Below, piece after piece: positions 17,739 through 25,671 of a stretch of DNA of 64,000 bases. The notes beneath the pieces are model-generated. The model searched no databases. It was not told the DNA's origin and worked only from the letters and a program-made list of their open reading frames with translations. Made by a program: the position numbers and the translations under genes. How positions within the stretch are numbered: the first letter of the stretch is position 1; each line of letters opens with the position of its first letter. This DNA is from Fodinibius saliphilus. GTDB lineage: Bacteria; Bacteroidota; Rhodothermia; Balneolales; Balneolaceae. The stretch is taken from positions 372,001 through 436,000 of the forward strand of contig NZ_VAWF01000003.1 of NCBI RefSeq assembly GCF_005869845.1, given 5' to 3'.

Positions 17739-19973
17739 TTAGCTGGATAACCTTTCAATAATACCTTCCGTGATGGTGCGTGGACGGTATTCGGGACCAC
17801 GACTAATAATCACAGTTCCTTTAGCATGTTCGCCGATCTCCTCTGGAATAGACCCAAATAACGCCTGCGTAATAGCCGTACTTCTGGTTGCTCCAATACA
17901 GACCGTGTCATAGTTTTCAATTGCTTTCAACAGCGTATTACGGACATTATCGGATACTAATACTTCTGTTTTGAATTGCGCCGAATTCAACCCTACTTCG
18001 TGTGCTATCGAATTAATCAATCCTTTTCCTTCAGTCTGAGGATCCATGTCTGCATCTTCACTCGGTGGTTGCACCGTGAGCAGGGTTAGTGATGCTTCTT
18101 CAATACTGGAAGCCAGATCATACCCCCGTCGTACGGCTAGTGTGGTATTCGGCCCGGGACCGACTAGCACCACAATATTATTTGTGGGCCGATCTCCGGC
18201 TTTGATCAGGGAAATTTCGCAACTGGCTTCATCGACAATCCGATCAATGTTGGATCCCAGTATATGCTGGTACCGCTTGCGTTTTCCGCGCCAGCCTAAC
18301 ACCAGATGTTGTGCTCGTTCCTCTTTAATGACATTTAATACTGCTGAACTTATACTGTGTGAAACAATAGCTCGCGTACGTAGTCCAATCTCGGCTTTCT
18401 CGGCAGTACTTCTAGCATTGTCCAACAGATCTTGCTGTCGTTTTAGCCGTTCATCTTCGTACTGGATGCCTTGTTGCAAAGATGTCTGCTGGGGAACTTG
18501 CAAGACGCTGACCGCTACAATTTCTGCTTCTCCATAGTTACCACCAATGGCTCCGCCAAGCTTAATAAGATGCTGCTCGGTTTGTGGGTTGGCTACAGGC
18601 ACAACAATACGATATCGGTCATTTGGCGTAGGATTGCTATTTCGAGCCGCAATTGCATCTCCAACTAGGCTGGGTTTGATTGCTCGGCTGGCTGCATAGC
18701 TAAAGTACCACAAAATACCCACTACGATAATGCCTCCTCCTATCAGAAGAACAAGGGTCCGCATTTGGGCCAGAATGACCAGGCATGATATTGATCCAAG
18801 CAACGGTATCAAAGGATAGGCCCAAGACGATAGTTTGAAATCTGGATTATAATCTTCCGGTCCTGCTCGTCGCATTACAATCACTGCAATATGTACCAAG
18901 GCATAAGTGAGCAGGTATAAGAAGCTAGCGACATCAGCCAGTGTCTCAATGCCCACCCCAAAACCGATCAACAGCAGGATTACTACTCCTGTTATGAGGA
19001 TAGCTCGGAATGGTGTTCGGAATTTACTGTGAATTTTGTTGAGCCATTCGGTGAGTATTTTATCACGTCCCATAGCAAAGTTTACACGGGCCGCTGAAAG
19101 AATAGAGGCATTTGCACTGGAAACGGTGGCAAGTAACGCACCCACGACCATCATCAACGCCCCAATGGTCCCTAGGTATTCACTGGCCACATCGGCCACC
19201 GGGATATTGGAACTTGCTAGTTCCGCGACGGGGAGAACGCCTGTCGATACTAACATTACCAACACATAAAATATCATTGGTGTAAGCACTGAAGCAATCA
19301 TTGACAGCGGGAGGTTGCGTCCCGGGTTCTTGATCTCTTCGGCACTGGTAGCGATTACCTCAAAACCAATAAAGGAGACATACACAGTAGCAGCTGTAGA
19401 AGCAACAGCTCCCCATCCATTGGGGTTAAAGGGTTTAAATACCACCCAATTAATATTGAATACTCCGAAGGCCAAGAAGACCAGTATGAAACCAATGAGG
19501 AGAATAACAATGAGGTTTTGCAGAGCTCCGGCCTCTTTAACCCCCCGATAATTCACGCCAATTAATAGAGCGGCCATCCCTAGGGCTGACCATGCAACGG
19601 GAATATTGCCATAGAAAAACGTTAGATATTGTCCAAACCCAAGCATATAGAAAGCGGTAGCAAACATCAGCCCGGCCCACATACTCCATCCAACAACGGA
19701 TCCAAAGAAACTTCCCATCGCCCGGTTTACATAGTAATAACTTCCTCCAGCTTTGGGCATACCCGTGGCCAGCTCAGAAAGGGAAAGGGCGGTTAGCAGT
19801 GAGACGATTCCGCCAATAATGAAGGAGATCATTCCGGCCGGACCAGCATTGTTCGCTACAATTCCGGGCAACACAAAAATACCAGCCCCGATCATGGTGC
19901 CAACACCGATAGTATATGCTTCTAAAAAACCGAGATCACGTGCAAGTTCCTGATCACCGGATGGCTCATTCAT
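17739..19973 (-). CDS. APC-family amino acid permease fused to tandem universal stress domains
   Basis: This 744-residue fusion has an APC superfamily transporter at residues 15-430 with about 12 membrane segments and the signature GVGTMIGAGIFVLPG in TM1. Its C-terminal cytoplasmic half (about 460-740) has two universal stress protein (UspA-like) domains, DRYRIVVPVANPQTEQHLIK and NNIVVLVGPGPNTTLAVRRG. The first domain includes an ATP-loop-like GWRGKRKR and the second GATRSTAITQALFGS. The transporter part probably moves amino acids or amines. The Usp tails may sense ATP or AMP and regulate it. The gene converges with the K+ uptake operon with only 2 bp between stops. Substrate cannot be assigned. 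Confidence 0.9.
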   Translation of the reverse strand: MNEPSGDQELARDLGFLEAYTIGVGTMIGAGIFVLPGIVANNAGPAGMISFIIGGIVSLLTALSLSELATGMPKAGGSYYYVNRAMGSFFGSVVGWSMWAGLMFATAFYMLGFGQYLTFFYGNIPVAWSALGMAALLIGVNYRGVKEAGALQNLIVILLIGFILVFLAFGVFNINWVVFKPFNPNGWGAVASTAATVYVSFIGFEVIATSAEEIKNPGRNLPLSMIASVLTPMIFYVLVMLVSTGVLPVAELASSNIPVADVASEYLGTIGALMMVVGALLATVSSANASILSAARVNFAMGRDKILTEWLNKIHSKFRTPFRAILITGVVILLLIGFGVGIETLADVASFLYLLTYALVHIAVIVMRRAGPEDYNPDFKLSSWAYPLIPLLGSISCLVILAQMRTLVLLIGGGIIVVGILWYFSYAASRAIKPSLVGDAIAARNSNPTPNDRYRIVVPVANPQTEQHLIKLGGAIGGNYGEAEIVAVSVLQVPQQTSLQQGIQYEDERLKRQQDLLDNARSTAEKAEIGLRTRAIVSHSISSAVLNVIKEERAQHLVLGWRGKRKRYQHILGSNIDRIVDEASCEISLIKAGDRPTNNIVVLVGPGPNTTLAVRRGYDLASSIEEASLTLLTVQPPSEDADMDPQTEGKGLINSIAHEVGLNSAQFKTEVLVSDNVRNTLLKAIENYDTVCIGATRSTAITQALFGSIPEEIGEHAKGTVIISRGPEYRPRTITEGIIERLSS

Positions 19974-20477
19974 AAAACGTTATTGCTATGCAGTTGGAAA
20001 ACTAATGAGCGTAAATGTACGAATTTCTATCTATTTAACAACCAATATTGAGGTTTGGGATCTTTTAATAACTGTTTTTAGGTTATCATCGATTCTTGGT
20101 TACTTAGTCTGTAATATACAAATACTAAAGATATTACATCTTCGGATAAGTTGCTGGAGGGGTAGTGTCTTTTTCACTCAGTTTATCTGGATATTTATTA
20201 AAAGATCTATCTGAATTTCTTCTTTTATCTCTTTTTATTGCTCTAATTTAACTTCTTTTCGGGAGTGGTTGGTTAAATATGGCCTAAAAACTCGTCCGGT
20301 TGAAAAAGATAAATCCATATTGCTATTCCATATAACATGATTGATTGAGTTACCAGTCACCAAAGTAACTTTAATCAGAAGTATATGTTATTGAATAAAT
20401 TAGGGATGTTTTCCACCCAGCAGTTTGAGGTTTTTCAGGCTCACTTTTCTTTTATAAATAGTTTTATGTAGCCATTA
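19974..20477. other. 504-bp intergenic region, no gene seen
   Basis: AT-rich spacer between the permease start and the end of the amidohydrolase gene. It must contain the permease promoter. I find no coding stretch that looks real. It includes one copy of a 19-bp sequence repeated at 24958-24976. Confidence 0.6.
20230..20248 (+). repeat. 19-bp repeat, copy 1
   Basis: TCTTTTTATTGCTCTAATT occurs exactly here and again at 24958-24976, both in large intergenic regions upstream of minus-strand genes. The flanks are not similar. Confidence 0.5.
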
Positions 20478-21530
20478 TTAGAACCACGGAGCATGGTTTG
20501 TAAAGAGCGTTCGAAGCTCATCATTATTAAGAGGAAGCTGTTTTATAATCTTGTTTTGATAGTCGCGTGGCTGCCATTCCGGCCAGTCGGTACCAAATAG
20601 AATATGTTCCATTCCAATTTTTCGCATTTGTTTAACTAACTGTTTGTAACGGTTCTTAGGATACCATTCGGGAGAATCAGCCTTTGCCTTTTTTCGGGGG
20701 GCACGGATAACAGCAGAAATGTCGAAGTAGATGTTCTCTCCGATCTCGTTATGTGTTATATACCGGGCAAAAGTACCTAGTACAGCATCGGTAACAGGGT
20801 CATATCCACCCCATCCCGCCATATGGGCAATTTGTATAGGTATATCGGGTGCCTGGGATAACACTTCTTGGATAAAGTTTTCAGCATCTTTTTGCCCAAA
20901 ATCATTCTTGGTTGTACGCAGATGGATAATGATTCCAAGATTATGATTATTAGCCTGGTGAAATATGCGGGCTAGTTGCTTAAGGTGTGATGCGTTTTGA
21001 AGATCTACTTTTGAATTAGCCAAATGCAGTTTAATGCCTGAAAACTCTTCTTTATCAGCATTGCGTTTGATTTCAACGCTAGCAGAATCTGAGAGAGGAT
21101 TGATCCCAAAGAATCCCACTAGTTTATTGGGATGTTGAGATACCGCTTTAGCTATCTTATCGTTTTGGCTCTGCATGGTTCTGAAGTCTTCTTCTGTCGA
21201 AGCTCCGGCCTCAGAAAAAAAGTAGGCGTTAGAAAGTACAGCTGCTTTTTTAGTGCTATTCTTTTGTAAGTTTTTTGTTAATTGATTGAGACCGAGTGGT
21301 GGTAATTCATCCAACCCAGTGATAGTATTGACCAGGTGTTTACTTACAGTCGGGGTGAAAATGTGGGTGTGATGATCCACAAGCGGCATATTCTTTAAGC
21401 TGTCTTGTGAAGAAGTATGGATGACAAATTGTTGGGATAGAGGAGGTCCCTCAAAAAGGTTAGCGCTATTGAGGGAGCCAATGAAGATGAATACCCCAAC
21501 TAATAAAAGAGGTATTTCTCGACGATTCAT
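20478..21530 (-). CDS. Exported amidohydrolase-family metal-dependent hydrolase
   Basis: This 350-residue TIM-barrel hydrolase of the amidohydrolase_2 type has an N-terminal hydrophobic segment (residues 7-22) that suggests export or membrane anchoring. Metal ligands are visible in order: H-x-H in LVDHHTHIF, a possible bridging Lys in GIKLHLANSK, His in IIIHLRT, His in PIQIAHMAGWGG and the final Asp in LFGTDWPEW. The substrate is unknown, as relatives include decarboxylases and lactonases. It stands alone, 504 bp after the permease start and about 180 bp from the LVIVD-repeat gene, with a terminator between them. Confidence 0.85.
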   Translation of the reverse strand: MNRREIPLLLVGVFIFIGSLNSANLFEGPPLSQQFVIHTSSQDSLKNMPLVDHHTHIFTPTVSKHLVNTITGLDELPPLGLNQLTKNLQKNSTKKAAVLSNAYFFSEAGASTEEDFRTMQSQNDKIAKAVSQHPNKLVGFFGINPLSDSASVEIKRNADKEEFSGIKLHLANSKVDLQNASHLKQLARIFHQANNHNLGIIIHLRTTKNDFGQKDAENFIQEVLSQAPDIPIQIAHMAGWGGYDPVTDAVLGTFARYITHNEIGENIYFDISAVIRAPRKKAKADSPEWYPKNRYKQLVKQMRKIGMEHILFGTDWPEWQPRDYQNKIIKQLPLNNDELRTLFTNHAPWF

Positions 21531-21616
21531 AAAGGTTACTATAGTTTTTTATCCTAGTGTGATAAACTGCTGGTAAAAAAGGTTTTATTTTTGTTATAAA
21601 TTTGCAGAAAATCAAA

Positions 21617-21665
21617 AATCCCCTTTGGTATCCAGTCAATTAAGATGATTGAGCCAAAGGGGATT
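21617..21665 (-). terminator. Rho-independent terminator after the LVIVD-repeat gene
   Basis: Perfect 12-bp inverted repeat (21617-21628 with 21654-21665; arm AATCCCCTTTGG), a 25-nt loop that can add a TCAAT/ATTGA inner pair, then a T-rich tract on the minus strand. It ends the DUF305/LVIVD unit. Confidence 0.85.
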
Positions 21666-21713
21666 ATATTTCGCTAAAAAAGATATCGGCTGCTAATGCC
21701 GATTGCGATGTAT

Positions 21714-23753
21714 CTATTTTGACGCTAGGCCACGCAGGGTATTTACTAGTTTTCGTACTTTTTCGGATTGGATCGAGCTATTGGCTTGGCCTTCAATATT
21801 ATCAGCAAGTGAGCGTAGAATTTCCTGTTGCTTAGATCCAGAAGCATTCTCGGCTTTGGCAAGATGCTTTCTTGTTGCAGTGACTTCATTTGGAGGCAGC
21901 CCATTTCCTCGTTGCAGTTGATCCAGGTAGGCTTTGGCCAGAACAAAAGTTGTGGGCCAGTCATATTTTGGTTGTCCCTGGGGGTTTAACTGTTCAAAGG
22001 TAACCGTATTGGCAGCGGCAATCTCATTCTCAGTGAGATATGGGTTTGGCTTGAGTTCAAAGATATCGAGTCCGCGAGCGATTTCTGAATTAACAATCAC
22101 ACCATTATACCAGTATACCGACCAGCTTCCGCCCATCTGCATGCGAGTAGAGTCAACGGGTCCGCGGTCGTGAAAAGCAATCTCAACAGGGTTACTTGGA
22201 TCGGTCCAGTCGAAAACAGAGATTCCACCTTGATACCATGATTGTACCATAACATCACGATCGGGAATGGGTATTAACGAACCATTATGTGCTACACAGT
22301 TTTCTTGTTCAGTCTGTGGAGCAGGCATTTTAAAATAGCTTTGGAAGTCCATTTTGTTGTTATCACCGATAGTAAATATGGCGTTAGCTCCCCATTCCAT
22401 TGGGTCCTTTTCGCGACACTTAGGCTGTCCGCCACCGCCCCATTCGTCAGTAAAGAGTACTTTTGAACCCTCATTGTTGAAGGTAGCTGAATGCCAGTAT
22501 GCGAAATTGGAGTCCGCTACGGCATCAACACGCATGGGGCTTGCGGGATCAGTAATATCGAGCAAAAGTCCATACCCTTCACAAGCACCGCCGGCAAGGC
22601 CAATTTCTGGGTAAAGCGTGATATCATGGCACTGATTAGGACCTCGACTTTCTCCCTCTTGTTCGTTGGGGGTTCCAAATCGTTGTGCAATAATATTAGG
22701 TAGTTCTTTTCGAAGTTTTGCACTGTCGGCTGCAGTAGGTTCCCCACTCCCCCCTCGTTTCTTGACTATGCCCTTAAGCATCTGTTTTACAAAACGGTCG
22801 GGAACAATACGACGTTGTCCGAAAACCTCAGCAATAAATGCTCCTTCTTTCTCTGCCTGTTCAAGTTTTGCAACATCAGCAGGGGAGAGGCCGTGGTTTG
22901 GTGCTTTCTTTAGATCTTCAAAAATACGAGGAGAGTTTACAATTTTAGCATCCTTGGGATTATCTAGCGGCACTTTTATAACCTCAATACGATAAAGGGC
23001 GGAGTTGGGGTCTTCGCTTGGTGGGGCATCCGTACATCCGGGAAGTTCTTCTTCTGGGCGTACAGAGGCAGACCCTGATACATAAACGTATACATTCTCA
23101 TTATCTTCCGGATCATCGAGTACGGAGTGAGTATGAGAACCACGGCACGTTTGAACGTTGGAGACATACTCTGGATTTTCGATATCGGAAATGTCGAAAA
23201 TGCGAATGCCTCGCAGTCGTTTATCACTGACTGCTTTCTCTATGCCTTCGGTACCGCAGTCGAGTCGACCACTGAGCCCTTCACCGGATACGAAAAGGAG
23301 GTCTCCATAGACAGAGACATCACTTTGAGAGGCCGGGCACAGAAAATCAACGACCAGTTCCGGAGATGTAGGAGTGGCAATATCCCAAATGATAAAACCA
23401 TTATAGTTCCCTTGAATCGCATAATCTCCTTTAAAGGCAAGGTCAGAGTTGGTAACTCCTACAAAATCTTTAGGAGGACGAGTTTGAGAAAGCATTTTTA
23501 AGTTCCATGAAGCTTCCTCGGCATCAAACAGGCCTGCTTTTAACCCTACGCGAGGGTCAGGACTGGGAGCTGATATTTCTGTTAATGGTTTGGGGGTAAT
23601 ACTCGGTTTAGGTGATGAAGATTCATCAACAACTGAAGAGGGAGTACAGGCATAATTACTGAAAAGTATTATTGTTAATAGTACCCAAAACCAGTGTTTG
23701 CCAATCCCGGTTATTCCCGGAGTTGTGGTATTGTTTTTATAATTGAGGTTCAT
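21714..23753 (-). CDS. LVIVD-repeat lipoprotein, beta-propeller-like
   Basis: This 679-residue exported protein has a signal segment ending in FSNYAC (Cys near 36, lipobox-like), so it is probably a lipoprotein. The body has several LVIVD-type repeats, each with a strand pair ending in a phrase such as GFIIWDIATPTSPELV, LRGIRIFDISDIENPEYV, YGLLLDITDPASPMRV and GISVFDWTDPSNPVEI, the pattern of a seven-bladed-like propeller. The C-terminal 100 residues are helical and polar. It is second in an operon with a DUF305 protein, 69 bp downstream of it. The two families often travel together. A role in handling metals or redox proteins in the envelope is guesswork. Confidence 0.85.
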   Translation of the reverse strand: MNLNYKNNTTTPGITGIGKHWFWVLLTIILFSNYACTPSSVVDESSSPKPSITPKPLTEISAPSPDPRVGLKAGLFDAEEASWNLKMLSQTRPPKDFVGVTNSDLAFKGDYAIQGNYNGFIIWDIATPTSPELVVDFLCPASQSDVSVYGDLLFVSGEGLSGRLDCGTEGIEKAVSDKRLRGIRIFDISDIENPEYVSNVQTCRGSHTHSVLDDPEDNENVYVYVSGSASVRPEEELPGCTDAPPSEDPNSALYRIEVIKVPLDNPKDAKIVNSPRIFEDLKKAPNHGLSPADVAKLEQAEKEGAFIAEVFGQRRIVPDRFVKQMLKGIVKKRGGSGEPTAADSAKLRKELPNIIAQRFGTPNEQEGESRGPNQCHDITLYPEIGLAGGACEGYGLLLDITDPASPMRVDAVADSNFAYWHSATFNNEGSKVLFTDEWGGGGQPKCREKDPMEWGANAIFTIGDNNKMDFQSYFKMPAPQTEQENCVAHNGSLIPIPDRDVMVQSWYQGGISVFDWTDPSNPVEIAFHDRGPVDSTRMQMGGSWSVYWYNGVIVNSEIARGLDIFELKPNPYLTENEIAAANTVTFEQLNPQGQPKYDWPTTFVLAKAYLDQLQRGNGLPPNEVTATRKHLAKAENASGSKQQEILRSLADNIEGQANSSIQSEKVRKLVNTLRGLASK

Positions 23754-23822
23754 AGCTATTCCGTTAAGGTTTAGTAAGCGTTAAATATTAATTAGTCATA
23801 CAAAAAGACTCAATCCACTACG

Positions 23823-24518
23823 CTATTTAGGTAGATTATTAAGCATTTCAAACATACGATTGATTTCTGTTCGCTGATCCACTTGAATATCAGAAGCAAG
23901 GCGGAATGCGGCTTCGTCTTGAGCAGCACCGTCGGTCGCAAAAAGGTTTTCAACCATAGAAACAGCGCCGGCATGATGTTCAATCATATAGGTAAGAAAA
24001 AGTCTGTCGAACTCATCATCTTTGGCTTCTGCCAGCTCTTGGATCTGTTTCTGTGTAAGTACACCTTTCATCTTACGATATTTAGTATATGGTTCACCAT
24101 TTATAGTCACCGTTAGGTCAAGGCTGTCAATTTGTATTTTAGGCACTGGTTGGTTCCGGTCCCGAAGCCATTGTTGCATCGTTTTAATTTCATCCTTTTG
24201 TGCATTGATGATGCGTAAGGTCAGTGTTTCAATTTGTGGGCTGGCACCATTTTGGGGAGCAAGACGTGACATGACAAGAGCCTGAGCGTGATGAGCAATC
24301 ATACCTGTCATAAATTTCACATCGGCGTTGGTAAAGGAATTGCGCGAATCTTCAATACGCTGCCAGTAAAGGTCCTCAAGTTCAGCTTCTGAATTGGGTT
24401 TGTTTGGTTGTTTTGAAGTGGTATCGGTACTCTTGCAGGCAACGGTTCCCATTAGTAACAGTGCGGTAATAAAAAACTTGATAGGGGAAAATAGTTGTTC
24501 GATTTTTTGCTGTCCCAC
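23823..24518 (-). CDS. DUF305 lipoprotein (ferritin-like, His-rich)
   Basis: This 231-residue protein has a signal peptide ending LLMGTVAC (lipobox, Cys near 28). Two helical DUF305 halves follow, each with a paired histidine motif: FMTGMIAHHAQALVMS at about 66-81 and FLTYMIEHHAGAVSMVENL at about 175-193. Family members are four-helix, ferritin-like envelope proteins, often found with copper or silver resistance genes. The paired His and Met residues could bind a metal. It is the first gene of a two-gene unit with the LVIVD-repeat lipoprotein. The 568 bp upstream are noncoding and must include the promoter. The metal, if any, is not identified. Confidence 0.9.
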   Translation of the reverse strand: MGQQKIEQLFSPIKFFITALLLMGTVACKSTDTTSKQPNKPNSEAELEDLYWQRIEDSRNSFTNADVKFMTGMIAHHAQALVMSRLAPQNGASPQIETLTLRIINAQKDEIKTMQQWLRDRNQPVPKIQIDSLDLTVTINGEPYTKYRKMKGVLTQKQIQELAEAKDDEFDRLFLTYMIEHHAGAVSMVENLFATDGAAQDEAAFRLASDIQVDQRTEINRMFEMLNNLPK

Positions 24519-25086
24519 GGTATTAATAAACAGTTAAAACGTTAAGTGATATATAATAAATGCTTTCTCGTTGAGAGTATAAATGCTAAATGTCACAAAA
24601 ACTAATGGTAATAATTAGCCTTTTTTGATAGTAGTAAAAATATGTTAATCTCGGGTAATTTTTTCATTGCTCGGCGGTATGCGTAAAAGGTGTGCCAGAG
24701 TTTCTAAAAAACAGAAAGAGACATAATTTTGAATTTTTATATTTTAATGATTATTGTGTGAGCGCAGAGTAAAGGAAAAGTGCATGCTATACTTTTCCAA
24801 TTGATTAAAATTGATTTATCTAGAGAGTTATGAAAACAGGGGTTAAAAGGCAGTATGTTTTAAAGTTGTAAAAAGTGTTTTATTAGGATTTAGGGAGTAT
24901 GACAATATTAGAATCCTACTCTCCTGTCTAATTTTTGTGTTTTGGTTTTGCCACCTGTCTTTTTATTGCTCTAATTATGTATGGAACTTTATGGTCTAAC
25001 TGAATTATTGGACCAAAAGTAGATCGCTTTAATAAAATAATATTTGTAGTCAAGATTGAATATTGCCGTAATAGGTTAAAATTGCT
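24519..25086. other. 568-bp divergent intergenic region, no gene seen
   Basis: AT-rich region between the divergent DUF305 and 186-aa protein genes, so it must hold both promoters. I see no coding stretch and no stable RNA. It contains the second copy of the 19-bp repeat. Confidence 0.6.
24958..24976 (+). repeat. 19-bp repeat, copy 2
   Basis: Exact second copy of TCTTTTTATTGCTCTAATT (first at 20230-20248), about 110 bp before the 186-aa protein gene. Confidence 0.5.
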
Positions 25087-25647
25087 ATGGGGTTAAATAA
25101 ATTGATACCTAAACTTTTTGGGGTTCTGCTTCTTGGGATAGTAACCGTGGGGATCTATTGGGGGTATAGCATCAACTCAGATTCATCGGAGCAAACAGAG
25201 GATTATTATTTTCGCTATTCTAAAAAGGGCGAAATGGACGAGTATGAAAATGGAGATACCTATGGTTACACAATAGAGGTTTCATTTTCAGCCGATTATA
25301 CACTCTATAAACAGATTTATAGTGAGAGTAATGGTGAGCGAAAGATCAAAGAGACAGAGATTAAGCAAGGGAGTCTTTCTAAAGATACATTTGATGAACT
25401 GTCTGATCTTCTTTCTCAAACACCAGTTTCTGCTTTTCCCAGTACACTACCGGATGTAGATCCAAGAGAGGTTATGATAAATACACCAGCCCCCCGAGTT
25501 GAAGTGTCTGTTCGATTGGAACGTGGAAAAGAGCCGGTAACTGTAAAGGCTAATATGGGAGCAGATCGAGAATATTATCCAGATCAATTTTTAAAGTTAA
25601 CAGAAAAGCTTGGGAAAATATTGAGAAAGGTCCAAGAGACAAGTTAA
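25087..25647 (+). CDS. Uncharacterised membrane-anchored protein, possible protease partner
   Basis: This 186-residue protein has one N-terminal membrane segment or uncleaved signal (residues 9-28, LFGVLLLGIVTVGIYWG) and a soluble, charged remainder predicted to lie outside the cytoplasm. The soluble part alternates strands and one helix: YTIEVSFSADYTLY, then LSKDTFDELSDLLSQTPVSAF, an FPSTLPDVDP loop, a PRVEVSVRLE strand and a final helix. This plan loosely recalls emfourin-type protease inhibitors, but no diagnostic motif proves it. The gene starts an apparent operon, 24 bp upstream of a very large subtilase gene. Function is unknown. Confidence 0.75.
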   Translation: MGLNKLIPKLFGVLLLGIVTVGIYWGYSINSDSSEQTEDYYFRYSKKGEMDEYENGDTYGYTIEVSFSADYTLYKQIYSESNGERKIKETEIKQGSLSKDTFDELSDLLSQTPVSAFPSTLPDVDPREVMINTPAPRVEVSVRLERGKEPVTVKANMGADREYYPDQFLKLTEKLGKILRKVQETS

Positions 25648-25671
25648 AATCATCACTACGAGGAGGTAAAT

